A DNA stretch of 64,000 nt. Origin: Piezodorus guildinii. Its lineage: Eukaryota; Arthropoda; Insecta; Hemiptera; Pentatomidae. The stretch covers positions 95,936,484 to 96,000,483 of the forward strand of contig CM041297.1 of assembly GCA_023052935.1 (NCBI GenBank). The letters are read 5' to 3'. Under the pieces are notes generated by a model. That model ran no database searches. It was given only the letters and a program-made list of their open reading frames with translations, and was not told the DNA's origin. The number at the start of each line of letters is the position of its first letter. The first letter of the stretch is position 1. Positions 46,650 to 59,689 of this stretch are shown piece after piece. Made by a program: the position numbers and the translations under genes.

Positions 46650-47980
46650 ATATGTAAATAAAATAAGCATTAATATTTACCATGTCTCTGGTTAAAACTG
46701 CTTCTGAAATTTATTTAACTTTAATTTAACTATCCCTCTTCCATTTTCTAATGTGCTAAATTATAGTTTAAGATTCGTAATACGATATTTTATGACGACT
46801 TATGACAAGAAATAATAAAAATTAATTTATTACATATAAAAAAAATTCTATTAACATATGCTCTGCCAAAGTTATTATGAGCTATGCCTAAAAAATATTA
46901 GGCTTGGATGCATTCCTAAAAATACTGGTTATTTTAATAATGTCCTACATTTAAATTTAGATTAAAACTTTTCTCGTATAACAAATCTACATATATTCTA
47001 CTAACGTTACAAAATATGCCTCGAGAATATTTAATATTTAAAGCTATTGTGTATAAGTTGCTTTTTATTATAATTTTATTTAAAGAAATTAGATATATGT
47101 GAAGACGACAAATTTTTTAATGTAAGAAAACTTAAATATATTTTTTTATCTGAAGATATACATAAAATTCCAAATATTCAAAACTTAGCATTGTTAATGA
47201 ATTTAGAAGAGTTCATGAATTATTTTATTTTTGTGTAATTAATTAATTTTTATAGTTTTAAATTTTCCCACTAATTTCGTTATATAAAAACATATTTTAC
47301 TATCAATTTTTTTTTTTTTTTTTTTTACTATTTGTAGGAGAAATAAAATAGACAAAACATAATTTGAAAAACTACAACTAACAAAAAAATGAAATAAAAT
47401 GTACTTATATCAAAAAGATTTTTAAAAAAAGCATTTTTAAAGAAATTGAAGTTAAGTGTGTGGTGAGCAACCAGCAGTTAGCTTTATAAATAAAGAGAAA
47501 AGCGTCTAAAATTGAAATTTAGACTGAAATAGCCGACTAATTTTTAATAATGATTCAAAAATGCTAAGTTATTAAAAACACATTGGCAAGGCAATAATTA
47601 ATTTTTTTTTAAAGTTTTTAAGTTAGGCATTAGGTGTTTTAGAGTTAGTTTGCATTGACCTTGTATTGTATTGGCTTGTAGAAATTTAGTCAAAACGAAA
47701 ATAATAGATTTATTAAAGCTTTTATATTCTAATATTCTAATATTGTATTATTAATAGTTAGGAACTTTTCTTTATCTTAAACTAGATCCATTTTTTTATT
47801 TTAAAAAATTTAAAGGACGCTACACACGACTTACCTCCGTAGTTAAAATCAATTAAAGAACTATTAAACAAAGTTAGATATGAAAAAAAAGGTTAAGAAA
47901 TTACATTGAGTTTCGAAAGAAGCATGTGTTTCTGTAAAAAAATCTATTATATTATTATTTACTACAGTGAGATAGTTTTA
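46650..47980. other. AT-rich intronic stretch without recognised features
   Basis: Poly-T run at about 47309-47326; no other structure recognised. Confidence 0.5.
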
Positions 47981-47984
47981 TCTG

Positions 47985-48570
47985 ATTTTTATCAATCTTT
48001 ATAACCTTTCACAACTTGGTCTATAAGATAATATTTTTTCTAAAACCTTTAGCTTTGAAATGGAATATTATGAAGAATATTACTGTTCTGATTTTCAAAA
48101 CTAAAATTACATATAAAAATATTTTTGCTCATTTCTCCTTTAGTCGATTTACCCGTCTTTCATCAATGCTAACAATTTAATTTAACAGCAAGTTAATTTT
48201 TTGGAATTTCTAGAATATTAAAATTGAATGTACTTTAGAGAGAGAAAATTAAAATTTCGACATTTAACTCCTGTCAGACGATTTCAATCTAAATGAAAGC
48301 ACATTAATTTAGCGAGTATAATTAAAATTTTTAGAACCGTTTTTGAGACAATCGTAAAAATCGTACAAAATGCATGGTTAGAGTGGCTTTTATGGTTTAT
48401 CAATTTTACTGAAAAACTAATATGAAATTTTAGTTTTATATAACTTATGGTTTTTGTGCTCGATTCCTTGGTTATTTGGACTCAGAGGACCCAAAACGTG
48501 TATTTCCTAATACAATACCTTCCCTTACTGTATATTTCATATTTAGGTAAGTGAAAGTAATAGATGCAAA
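47985..48570 (-). repeat. AT-rich interspersed repeat family B
   Basis: Matches 63040-63700: caactt...ataagataatattttttct, ccgtttttgagacaatcgta, gactcagaggacccaaaacg (48479-48498) and cccttactgtatatttcata (48523-48542). Confidence 0.6.
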
Positions 48571-48769
48571 ATCAAACATTACAATATACCATACATATCT
48601 CATATATCAGCTATGATTAAAAATATATACATATTTATTAATTAATGGCGCCCAGAAAACAAGGTTAAATTAGTTTCATATTATTAATTTAATGTAAATT
48701 AAAAAAAAAAAAAATAGATATTTAAATTTGGATGGATTCAAAATAATTAAATTTCATCAATTTGACTGG

Positions 48770-48930
48770 AAGAGTTAAAGAACGCCCCCTAGGGTATAAC
48801 CCTGGGAACTAAAGACATAAATTGGAGCAGCTGAGCCGCAACAAGTAGCGCTCTCCCCGCACAGGTGGCAAATACATCAATTACCTGAGCTGTCTCCATG
48901 GATACCGCCTGCATCTCAATCTTTTTCATT
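48770..48930. promoter_or_regulatory. Compact GC-rich island in Antp intron (candidate enhancer)
   Basis: Contains an E-box/Snail-type cacaggtggcaa (48860-48871), tacatcaattacctgagctg (48871-48890) and agctgagccgcaac. No frame and no repeat match. Sharp GC contrast to both sides. Confidence 0.35.
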
Positions 48931-49659
48931 TATTTTCCGTTCTTTAATGTAAAATAATGGCTGAGTGTATCACAAAATTAAATATATATCCAAAATTAAG
49001 TATGCTAAATAAACTTTATAAATTAAAGTTGATCATTATAAATTGAAACGCTTATTTCATAAACGTACAGTATTCATTTTAGGAAATTTTACAAGAGACG
49101 TAAAAATCCTTCAATGACTTATTATTAAACTAATTAATTTTATTCTTTTTTTAATCTGGAACTGTTTCCTTCCTGCATTAATAACTTAATTTTAAAGTCA
49201 TGGATGGAAAAGTTTTAGTCCGAAATTAAATGAAATGTGCACTTCATTCTTTCTAGAAAAACAAATATATCAAACAAGTTTTGTACAGGCTGGTGCCTTT
49301 TTCATAGATGAAATCGAATGATGGATTTCTTTAAAAATAAGCATTCATGAAACGAATTAGTCAAAAATTAAATTTCGTAAGCAAAGTTTTCACTAATGCT
49401 TTTGGGGAATGAGCGTTTCAATCATTGGAGAAAACGCCAAATATTTGATTTCCTAATTTTGTTTTATTTTTAATCGAACACAGACATTTAAACTTTTATT
49501 GTTAATTGGAACACAAAAATTTAATGCCCCTCAAAATTTTAAGAAATGTAGACCCCAAATAACGATAAAAACAAATTCTGTCTGTCAGTCCATTTACCGA
49601 AACGCCTTTCTCTGCTGTTCGACAGTAGATTAAATTCTATAAAAAAAAAAATCATTGAA

Positions 49660-49840
49660 ATTGGTTTTGAACATGAAGAAGATTGAACATGAAGTTTTGA
49701 ACAGGAGTGTTTGGCTATACTCCTTTGATTAATTTATCGGTATACATATATAATTTCATTAAAAGCTATATAATTGTTGTACCGTAATATGATGATTTGT
49801 AATTAACCAACCAGTGTCGTATTTTTCAACGTTTTTCATT
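49660..49840 (+). repeat. AT-rich family A-related repeat fragment
   Basis: cctttgattaatttatcggt, atacatat, a taattgttgtacc segment and the final tttttcaacgttttt follow the order found at 53760-53910. Identity is low. Confidence 0.4.
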
Positions 49841-50127
49841 CAATTGTTTTAATTTTTAAATAAGTATAAGAATGTTCGTTTATTTTAGGTATTGTACATA
49901 GATGGTAAACACAGAAACAACTTGGTCAGTCCACATACATAATTTATATTATTACATATTCACTTAAGTATTTTATTTTATTTTTAATATATTATTTGTT
50001 AATCTTATTCCTATTAAATAACAATTTTTTTTTTTTTCCTATTGTCATAATCCTTATAAAAGTCATAATGAATTTATAAAACTAATAAATCCCTTCAGTT
50101 CTATTCAGTTTAAAGTGGTCGCTTTTT

Positions 50128-50300
50128 TTGAAGGATGAGCAAGGCTTTAAGGTTTTCGAGAATAAGGGACTACGTAAGATATTTGGTCAAAAGAGAGATG
50201 AGGGCACTGGGGAATTTAGAAGGTTACACAACGCGGAATTACGGAGCTTGCACCCTGTTAGTATAATTGAGTTGATAACATCGTGGCTGTTGAAATAACC
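50128..50300 (+). mobile_element. Short RTE/CFDP2-like LINE fragment
   Basis: Plus strand encodes LRKIFGQKRDEGTGEFRRLH, then NAELRSLHPVSIIELITSW, closely matching the protein of the minus-strand copy at 11045-11690. Truncated on both sides. Confidence 0.7.
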
Positions 50301-50309
50301 ATAAACTGT

Positions 50310-52640
50310 GTAAAGTTGTAAAGATGAAAGTTAAGCTTATCAGAAATCACCTTTCTGTAAATATATTGTATTAACTTATTTCATTTTTTTCTAATATTTT
50401 TTTTCCTTTTCTAAATAATTTAATGATAATTAAAATATTTTTTCTTTTTTTTTTAATATATATATTCGAATAATGTCCGTTAGAAGAGCGCCTAAGACCC
50501 CATCGTAAAGCCCTCCCCACACGAACCTCTGGGAAACATGGCTCCCACCAACCCCCAATATGCCTACCCGCATCCTAACTTATCAAAAACAATCACCAAA
50601 TTCATTTGGATTTCCGTTTCAGTAGAGAGCTCAACATCCAAATAGTTATCGTAGGCTGCATTGAGCACGATTTATCAAGTCCTATTAATCACTAATAAAT
50701 AAAATAAAAAACGGTATAATGAGGAAGTTTAATGAATAAATTTTAAACAAGTGAAAAATCCTCACAAGTCGTTAAGCAACGGAATTTCTGAGATCGTGCC
50801 TAGGAAAAATTTTGGTGCACCATGATGAAACTGTTGTTTATCACTGTACTGTTTTTTTACCAAAGCATTTGTTGTTTGTTTGAAGATTATATTCAAGCAT
50901 TAAAAATTAATTTTTGCTGTAATAAATTAAAAAAAAAAAAAAAAAAATAGATACATAGATAGACTATTAGATGAATAAGTTAGTTTCTTAGATTTTTCAA
51001 GCAAAATATTATACACATATTTAGTTTGAAACCTTCAAATTGTAGGTTGTTTTTGAACTTTTTAGAAATTATTTGTTGATACCTCTAAAAATACGTATAC
51101 AGTGTATTTTAATGTTTTAAAATCAAACCTGACACCAGTTTCTAATGCAAATTTGTATGTTATTGTATTGATCTGAGGTTTAATTGTAAATAATTACTTC
51201 AATAGGACATTTATACCACTTTGCACTTTTCGTTAAAAATAAATTTCTTTTACCGTATTGAAAATTTGATAATTTACTTCCCTCGTAATTTCTATGTCGT
51301 GATGTTATTAAATATAATCACTATTTCTAAAAGTATACAATGATTTTTAGAAATTTATCTATTTAATTATTAATTACCTTATATTGGTTTAGTTGCTAAA
51401 GTAAATATTAGACTTAAAACAATATTTCAGTCAATTTATTTAACTAAAGCGTTAAAAGGTAAGCAACTAGCGACATCTTCAGATAAGAGTCTTAAGTCGA
51501 AAAGAGAAAAGAGTAAAAAAACAAAACAAAAAAAACATGGCATCTCATTAAATCACTGCGGCAGTTTAAAGAGTGACTCGTCCAAAAAACTACAAACTTC
51601 CACTTTTTTATAGTGTTAGATAATAAATAAATTAACTATGGTAATTTAATTAGAACATTTTATTTTAAGACAAATGTCCTACAATTTTTTTAAAAAAATA
51701 TCACGATACTTGACAGAAATTCAAAAATGGTCTTAGTCTTTTCATTCAAGCCAATACATGAAAAAATATTCATTAATTGTAATTATAAGAAAAAATAATG
51801 TTTTTTAAGAAGCTATGTTCTACTTTCTTAATCATTAAGTCGTGATTTTAATGTTTTATAAGACTTTAATCGAGAAGATGATGGTCACCATGATCATAAA
51901 ATTAATAATATTTTATGTAATGAAATGCAAGTGTTTCAGATAATATCATTATAAATAAACATTTTAAGTTATACTTCTATTTTTGTTTTAATTAGAAAAA
52001 AAACATTGAATACTCTGGATAGGTTTGCAAATATCTATTTGTCGATCCTTCAAAAATTTTTATGTGTGATGTTTATGAGATTATAAATAAAATATTTTAA
52101 AAAGTATTTAATGAGTATTTATGCACAAGAAGGAATAAATCCTAGCAGTTTTCCAAATAATGTCTTAATTATTTAGACTATAATTAATTATTATAAATTT
52201 AAATTAAGAATATATTATTATTTACATCTCCTATTATTACATTTATTGCTATTCGTGAGATATTTTGTATGTTAGTTTTCTTGCCTTCAGACTTATGAAT
52301 GCGTGATAATTAATTAATATAAATAAATGTATGAAGAACATTCTCTTCTTAACAATAATTAATTTATAAGAAATTTTACAAAGGAACTCCGTAATTTAAA
52401 ACTTATAAAATACTTTTCATATTTATTTCCCCTTCTTTCAATTCCACATTTTTTATACATACGAATATTGTTAAGAACAGAATGTTCTTACATTTATTTA
52501 TATTAATATTTATTTAATCTTCATTATATTGATTTTATTATTAACGATACGAAAGATTCCGATTTTGATTTCAGATAATATTCATAAATATGTTGATGAC
52601 AAAATAAGATATATGAAACTTGTCGGAGTTGTTAATAATA
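50310..52640. other. AT-rich intronic stretch without recognised features
   Basis: A small GC-richer patch at 50485-50670 and a degenerate Penelope-like CTGAAGATG box on the minus strand at about 51474-51482 are the only irregularities. Confidence 0.45.
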
Positions 52641-52649
52641 TTTATGGCT

Positions 52650-53000
52650 TTCATCGCCGAGAACACGGTAACAGACCTAGGGTACGAAAATATACCTGCA
52701 CGTCTAATTTTTTTTTTTTTTTTTTCTGTTTAGTAGCCCCGGGAGTTTGATACAAAGAAGAGGCGTTTTTTGGCCTTTGAAGTGAGTCAGAAGGCTTAAC
52801 GGTGTCACATTTGTTAGTGCCGGCGAACTAACAAAGAAGTTATTTTAAATTCAACTTTTGCTCCCCCCCCCTCCTCTATCTCAGAGGAGATTCTATTTGT
52901 CAAAACCACGTCTCAATCGGGTGACGGGATAAATTATGTATCTAAATCCGGCCTGTCAGCCACAGGTAGGGGTGGTTTTGGATTTTTTAAAGTTTTTTTT
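52650..53000. promoter_or_regulatory. GC-richer island in Antp intron (candidate enhancer)
   Basis: Contains tttatggctttcatcg (52642-52657, caudal/Abd-B-like core), aaaaccacgtc (52902-52912, a Runt-type AACCAC site), gggataaattatg and cctgtcagcc (52952-52961, TGTCA as bound by Hth/Meis). A poly-C/CT tract is at 52862-52876. No frame. Regulatory role is inference. Confidence 0.35.
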
Positions 53001-53734
53001 TTGTTTTTTTTTGGAAGCTGATGCGCCCTATCTGGGATATGTAATGAAGTTATTAATATTAAACAGACAAAAATGTCTTAGGTGCCAAACCTAGGTCACG
53101 GTTGTAAATGTGGTGTTTATAAGTTGTCAGGTAGATTCCAAAGCTTCTATATTAAAAAAATAATGTTAACTTATTTCATAAACGCTAATTATATATATAT
53201 AATTGCATAATGTCTAATTATAAGGTATAATAATTGTAATTGTATAATTTAAATATTAAATACTTTTGCAAGTATGTTTTTTAAAAACAATCAATGCAAA
53301 TTATTTAAAAAAATGCTTCTTCTATGGCAATTATTTTTACTGTATTCATTATTTGCCTTAAATAACACTATTATTATTAAAACGGAAATCGTTATAATAT
53401 ATCACTGTTTTGGTGAATATTACTCATTTTATTTAAAACACAGTGAAAACAAATCTTTTCCTAAAGTGTAAAGTTTTTAGTTTATATTTATTATTATTAT
53501 TTATTACTACTTTCAATAATGAACCTTCGTAATCACCCTACAAAAAGTATAAAATTACTCCCCTTTTCCTTCATTCTAAATTTGAGGACTTACGTAGAAC
53601 CCTAATAATGATTTTTAAAAAAATCCGTATGTCCACCGCACAGAATGAATACTTCTGTAATATTTTTGTGCTATTCGATTGAGTATTAAATTACCTACAA
53701 AACAAAAGAGAATCAAATAATTTTTTTAAAAAAT

Positions 53735-53910
53735 AGCAGTGATACTGAAGTTAGCAGTAGTGGTAGACTATTTTCTTTTGATTAATTTATCTCTATACAT
53801 ATTACTGAATTGCCTGTAAACAGCCATATAAACTGTTGTTACCTAATATAATTAATTTGGAAATAATCAATCATTGTGTAATAATTTTTAACGTTTTATT
53901 TTAATCATAA
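53735..53910 (+). repeat. AT-rich family A terminal fragment
   Basis: ttttcttttgattaatttat, attgcctgtaaac, aactgttgttacctaatat, tttggaaataatcaatcatt and gtgtaataattttt correspond, inverted, to the 5050-5150 and 19290-19370 ends of family A and, direct, to 55320-55510. Confidence 0.55.
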
Positions 53911-54739
53911 CCCGTTATATATGTGATTAAATCATTAATTAATAATTATAATGAATTATAAAGTAAATATATACAATTTTTGTAACATCATGTAACTCAG
54001 TATTATTTTAAGCAAAGCATCGTTGTATCATGATATGCTTTAATTCATTTTGGTAATAAATTTGATCCAATCGAATACTTTTGTTTTTGCCTATTTATTT
54101 AAATCATAACTTAGTGAAATAAATTTTTAAAAACCCTTTCTTATTTCTTGATTAACTTTTTTAATGATTACCAGTATAAAATATGCAAGTATATCGACAT
54201 TTAAACGTTTTGCTATCAGAAAAAAAGTATTATGGTGAGGTTACATTAAATGAAAGAATCTTCACGAGAAATGCGATTCACTTTTGAAAATTAATATTAT
54301 GATTCAGTTTACAAGGAAATTAAAATTTCTATATTTTTTTCACTAAATTATATTGGCTCTTCTTTAATCTTTAATATATTATCTTATTTCTTGTGTTCTA
54401 TCATTTTTGTTAAAAATATTCGTTAATGTTCACTTTGGGAGAATTTTATTTTATCGAGTGATGCAATTTCTATGTATTTTTTACAATAAGAATTCAGCTA
54501 TTCAATTTTTATTGTTTTGATTAACAGTTTTAATTACTCTATTCCTATGACGGTTAACATAAATAAATTTATGGTTTACATATAACTTTGGTCTAGTTTA
54601 TTTTTAAATAAAATACTATAATTATACTTTTTTTTAATATTATAACTAGTACAATAATTCCATGTTATTTGATCATTTTTGGATTTATTTAAACTTTTTT
54701 TTTTTTTTTCATAATAAATATTGAATTATTGAATAATAG

Positions 54740-55080
54740 AAGGTTTCGAACGTACTGTGAATACCTCGACGTGAACTGGCATAACCCACAGGAATCAGAC
54801 TAAAGCCATTCCGAGGTGAACGACTTTTGACTTTTGAAGCGTTCGCAGAAGGACTTTGTCCAGAAAACGCTTCCTGGACAGGCCCATAAATCAGTGTTAC
54901 CTTAGGCTACAATAGCTATCACTGCAGGTTGAGCAAGGTTACCTAACTTTTTCCGCTTTCAGGTAAAATGCCCCAAATTACTCGCCATGAGGTCTGGGGT
55001 CAAAAGACAAAAGATTTCTTCGCAGAGGTCCTTTTCTAGGTTAGAACTCCAGACCCCTTGTCCTAAGTAGTCAATTATGA
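54740..55080. promoter_or_regulatory. GC-richer island in Antp intron (candidate Hox/Exd-bound enhancer)
   Basis: Carries CCATAAATCA (54884-54893), the reverse complement of TGATTTATGG, a textbook Exd-Hox composite site. It is preceded by ctggacaggc. Also taaagccattccgaggtgaa (54801-54820) and ggtctggggtcaaaagacaa (54990-55009). No frame or repeat match. Confidence 0.4.
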
Positions 55081-55319
55081 AAATCGCGATAAGATAATAA
55101 TTAGTAATAACTATTAAGTGCTCCGCATATTCTGAGAAAATTACTAAATCTTTTTAGAAAAAAAATATTCTTCCTTAAACAAACTCAACAAATTTAATAA
55201 CCACCCCTAATAATTATGCCCCTCCTCCTTAAAAGGACTTTTTTATGAGATGGGTTTACATTTATTAAACTAAGATGATCAATTTCATAAAAAAAAAATA
55301 AAATTAAAATAAGAATCAT

Positions 55320-55510
55320 TGAAATCTGTATATAAATAGCAGATATATACCGTTTTGAAATTAGCAGTAGTTAAATACCATTTTCTTTTGATTATTTCGT
55401 TGGTTTTCATATTAGATAATTGCCTGTAGACGTCTATATAAACAGTCACACCCTAGTATAGTTATTTGGAAATAATAAACCATTGTGTATTATTTTGCAG
55501 CTTATTTACG
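55320..55510 (+). repeat. AT-rich family A terminal fragment
   Basis: ccattttcttttgattattt, aattgcctgtagac, tatttggaaataataaacca and ttgtgtattattttgcagct match 53735-53910 in order. Confidence 0.55.
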
Positions 55511-56579
55511 GTTCATGTTTCCCAAGCAATAAAATGTTGATCTTGAAATTTCGAACAAAAAGGAAATAAAAATTTGCCAGTTTTATTACACTATTTAAGC
55601 CCGCCATGATATCACATCGTTATAAAATCAATATTTTCCTCTGAAGATCAAAACGTAAATAGTTTACAGAAAATTCGAATAATTTATTCAAAATAATAAA
55701 TTACTTTGATTTACTGTTTCAGAGTATGGATCCTTACACGATAGATGTCAAATAAAAAATATATATAATGAATGAATTAACCAGGTATGGAAATGAATGT
55801 AATGAAAAAAAGAAAAAGCATGTTTAGAATTATAAATTTACGAATTTATAAGTTTATATATAAAGAGAAATGATTTTTAATGTGTTATACTAAAAACAAA
55901 AACACTTATTTGATCGCCTATATTGACATCAACCAAATATTTTATTTGGTGTCTGTAATGTAGTTAAAAAGTATCACGTTATAGATTTTTTTAAATAAAG
56001 AACATTATCGATACTTTCTTTTATTGCTAAAAAATATAACGTAATTAATAAATATGGTTTCTGAACTGGCGTTCTATTGAAATCTATCAATGCTTAAATC
56101 CAAAAAAATGTGAACTAAATTGATTTTATTTTTAATTAATAATTTTAATATCGGTTGATTAAAATATTTCACCGTAAAGTTATATCACGATTTTAATTTG
56201 GTCCATATCTCTTAATACTTAAAAATGTATTAACATTAAAAAAGTAATATTGGCAGTAGTTTAACAATAGAGGAGCAACCTACAATTTCTTTAATCTAGA
56301 CATAATCCTAAATATATTAATTAGTCAAGCGATTGAAATTATTTATGGTTTAAAGTAAAATGGTTATAGTAAAAAAATAATAATAAATATTAAATCAGAG
56401 TAAAAAATATTAATACTACCATAAAATATTTTAGCAGAGCCTATCAGATTAGTTGGCAGAAAATTGGTTTGAGGAACAGAGAATGGACGAAATAAGTTAT
56501 GAATGTACATTACATAAATAGTAATTAATCAGTAATGATTAATATTTTATTAATAAGTTCAATTAATAAATATTATTTA

Positions 56580-56840
56580 CAATCACTCTGATTATCCTTT
56601 CTATGACCCTGGAAAGATTTCACATAAACAGCTTTTCATTGGTCTACGCAGCGCTAAATCTTTCATTAGACAGTCCGACAGAACCTTCATTAATTGGCGA
56701 ACACATTTCGGGCTTACCCGATCAGCAGTTCCTATTGGTCGCTTATTATCCAATTAAACGTGTTGCTGTTTGAGGTAATTACAACTGGGCAAACTTGTTG
56801 CGCTGGTCAGAAGCAATTCAGCTTCAATAGAACAGATCGC
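56580..56840. promoter_or_regulatory. Non-repeat island in Antp intron, 2 kb downstream of the first coding exon
   Basis: Includes cttcattaattggcga (56686-56701), gttcctattggtcgc (56728-56742, inverted CCAAT) and tccaattaaacg (56749-56760). Homeodomain cores in GC-richer DNA near the coding exon make an intronic enhancer plausible. Confidence 0.35.
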
Positions 56841-56999
56841 TACGAAACTATTATCTACTGATAACTTTTAAAAATTAATTAGATATTACTTTTAAAACCA
56901 AAAAATTAATTATATTTTTAATTATTAATTAGTTATTATTTCTTGGTAATTCTTTATAACAACTTGATGTTCCCCAGTACAATAAGAGTATTGTATATT

Positions 57000-58757
57000 A
57001 CTGGCAAGCAACACCTAGTTTTTGGTTAACTCATGAAGACATAATAAAATGAGAATTATTTAATAAAATCGTTGTTTAGTGATTAGATTTTAATTTCTCA
57101 AAGTTTATGATTAAAGAAATTTGAAAAACAATCCTTAATAATAAAAAATCTTTAATATTTTAATTAGTACACAACAGTTTCGATAGATCTACTGGATTCA
57201 CTAAATTTTTTCTATTAAATAAAACGATCGAAGAACAGATTGAATGGTGTATTTCATATTTGTTTTATTACCATGAGACTATAAAAAAAATTCTGGAATG
57301 TTCAATAGGATCCTAAGAAGTTTTATAAGACATGACAATCACAAAAAAAGTCGGATGACAAATGTCACTTGTTAAATCCGCAATGGTCAAACATTCCGAG
57401 TACTGAATTGAATTGAACTAATTTGAATCGATTGGAAAATATACAAAACTGGATGGTTCTCAGTACTTTTCAGATTAAAAAGCCAGTGGTAAGTAAGCCT
57501 TTCTCTAATTAGATACAAGGAGAAAATATTACAAGCTAATGTATATACTACCAAATACTCCAAATTCTTCCTTAGTAAGTGTAGTTCCATGTTCCTTAGT
57601 AAAGTACTCCTTTTATTAACTTAAGGCGACCTATAGGAGTGTTTTTGTTATCTAGGACTTCATTGAGCAAGTCTATCTCTGAATCCCCAAGGAATACTGA
57701 ATAAATAAAAAATAAAAAACTGCCCAGTAAATAATTATTATGCTCATTATTATTTCAGCAATACTCTAATGACAAAAGGCTTGCTTAGTGACTGTAGCAG
57801 AAAAAAAAAACTGAACTACTTGAACATTGGGGCCCTACTAATTCATCGAATTCTAAACACATCTTTAACATCCCAAACCCTTTCTAAACACCACAATGCT
57901 CTTTAAAATCTTGTCCCAAAATCTATTGCTAAGATATCTTAAAAAAAAAATGCGTAGCACCTTCCACTAAAAGCAGCATTGAAGCAGTAGTGTGTTTATT
58001 TCTCAAGGGAGTTCACTTGAAGTGAAGATGCATTGTATGTTTCTTAAATTCTCCAGAAAAATGGCCAGGGAAAAACTAAAGGACTCCATACACAAGGAGG
58101 ATCATATATGAAATAAATCAATTTTTCCCAAATTGGAAAAAACTATAGACCATGGATGGAAACAGCTATATATATTCTGTTGGTCGTTCGTCGAGAGGAA
58201 ATAAGGGTTTCAAAAGTTACTATTTTCATTCAACCAAAACACCTAAATAGTAGGGTTTTTTATTGCGATGAATTTTATATAACAAAATATATTCACTGAG
58301 TTCCTGACTTAGAGACTTTGTTCAAAATTTGGATTTCAGCAAACCACAGAGATAGATTCTGTCTAAAATGCGCCCTAAAATAAGGCAAAACGTGACTTTT
58401 TTAATTTAAATCTAAATAGTTCCTAAACAGTAGGTCCTAATGACAAATGTTATATAACCAAAATATTTAGACTGCATTTCTGAGGAAGAACTTTCGTCCT
58501 AAGTTTCGATCCTAGAAACAACAGAGCAAGTGTTTCAGACTGAGGGTGAAAAAAACGTTACACAATGACAGCTACATCTCTCAACCCAGAGACAAATTCA
58601 TGTCAAAAACCAAAAAATAGCAAAAAGTAAGGACATGTCTCATAAAAAGGATGCGACTTTCATTGCAGGGTAAATGGCAGGATGTCATACACAAGGAGGA
58701 TCTATATAGAAATATATCCAGTCATTCTGTTCTTCGATCCTTTAAATTTTAGAAGAA
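57000..58757. other. AT-rich intronic stretch near the donor site
   Basis: tacacaaggaggatc is present twice (58091-58105 and 58688-58702) in similar contexts, suggesting two fragments of an unclassified repeat. The minus frame 57387-57590 has no recognisable domain. Confidence 0.4.
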
Positions 58758-58773
58758 CATTAGAGATACTCAC

Positions 58774-59398
58774 CGAACTGACTCCTCATCCAGGGGTAGA
58801 GGGGGCTGGGCAGGTTGGCGTTGTTGTTGTTGTTGTTGGGTTGAGGTGGCTGGGCGGGGGGCGGTTGCTGCACCACTTGCTGTGCCTGATGGTGCGGAGG
58901 TTGCGGGGCCCCGTTGTTGTACATCATGGTGTGTGGTTGGGGCTGGGCCTGCGCGGGGTGGCCGTGCATGTGATGGCTCTGGTGGTGGTGATGGTTGATG
59001 TCCATCTCCGGCGGGCTCTCAGGTCCACCGATCCCGTTCCCGACGGCCGCCTGCAGCTTGCAAGAGGTGTACACCACCGGCGTCTGGTGGCCGTTCTGTG
59101 CCATGTGCCCCATGGCACCCGGGCTATCCGCCCTGTAATCCATTCCTTGGTAATATCCCGCGTTCCGGATGTCCATCCTGTCGTAGGGCGGGAAGCGCGG
59201 GTAGGGTACGCCTTGGGGCGGCTGGCCTGCGACAGGGGGGCCGCCATAGTGATGCGGGGGGATGCCCTGGCGGGGGTCGCAGCTGGGGTCCTCGCCCCCC
59301 ACGGCCCCGTAGTGGTGCTGCTGGTGCGGGTGCTCCGCCGGCACCACTCCTCCGTTCCTCAGGTCAGGCATGTATGAATTGGCGAAGTAAGAGCTCAT
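58774..59398 (-). CDS. Antp: Antennapedia, N-terminal coding exon with YPWM motif
   Basis: Encodes residues 1-208 plus the first base of codon 209. The ATG at 59398-59396 begins MSSYFANSYMPDLRNGG, the conserved Antp/Hox N-terminal box, with G at -3. Conserved blocks follow: YPRFPPYDRMDIRNAGYY (66-83), VVYTSCKLQAAVG (108-120), a His-rich segment (136-147), a Gln/Pro-rich segment (165-187), an Asn run (188-193) encoded by a pure AAC repeat, and LYPWMRSQF (200-208), whose YPWM (201-204) contacts Extradenticle. The exon ends TTC G|GTGAGT. Joined to 34710-34957 it gives 290 residues, somewhat shorter than Drosophila Antp (378). The optional four-residue GKCQ insert of Drosophila is not encodable here. 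GC content is far above the surroundings. Confidence 0.97.
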
Positions 59399-59467
59399 GA
59401 CGGTGCTGCCTCGCTGTGCTCAGTACTGCATGTCACCTCCGCCTCTCCTCTCAGCTCAACTCCGCCC
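59399..59467 (-). other. Antp: Antp 5'UTR portion of the coding exon
   Basis: Upstream of the ATG the minus strand runs 69 bp to a good acceptor (tatcttttgcag, AG at 59469-59468). The non-coding leader of this exon is therefore short and its upstream 5'UTR is spliced from elsewhere, as in Drosophila Antp. Confidence 0.75.
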
Positions 59468-59689
59468 CTGCAAAAGATAATTCCATTATAGCAACAATCA
59501 ACAATATTATTTTTACATTACAACATATTACAAACATAAAAACAGACAAGAAATATGTATGTCTGTCAATTGGGTACACTAAATCAGTATGAGGACATAT
59601 GTTCAGATATAATTATATTGAAATCTCTAATAAGATTGAGCTCAAATTGAACTTAAAAATGAAATATACAAAACCCACTTTCAATTGGT

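Noticed and set aside
51090..51105. iab-4 seed match CGTATAC in the Antp intron
   Set aside because: Located in intronic DNA, so not a microRNA target in mature mRNA.
58682..59377. Plus-strand 231-codon frame (and shorter frames at 59098-59400 plus and 58924-59247 minus)
   Set aside because: They are shadows of the GC-rich Antp coding exon, with Val/Arg/Gly-rich low-complexity translations; the Antp frame is unambiguous.
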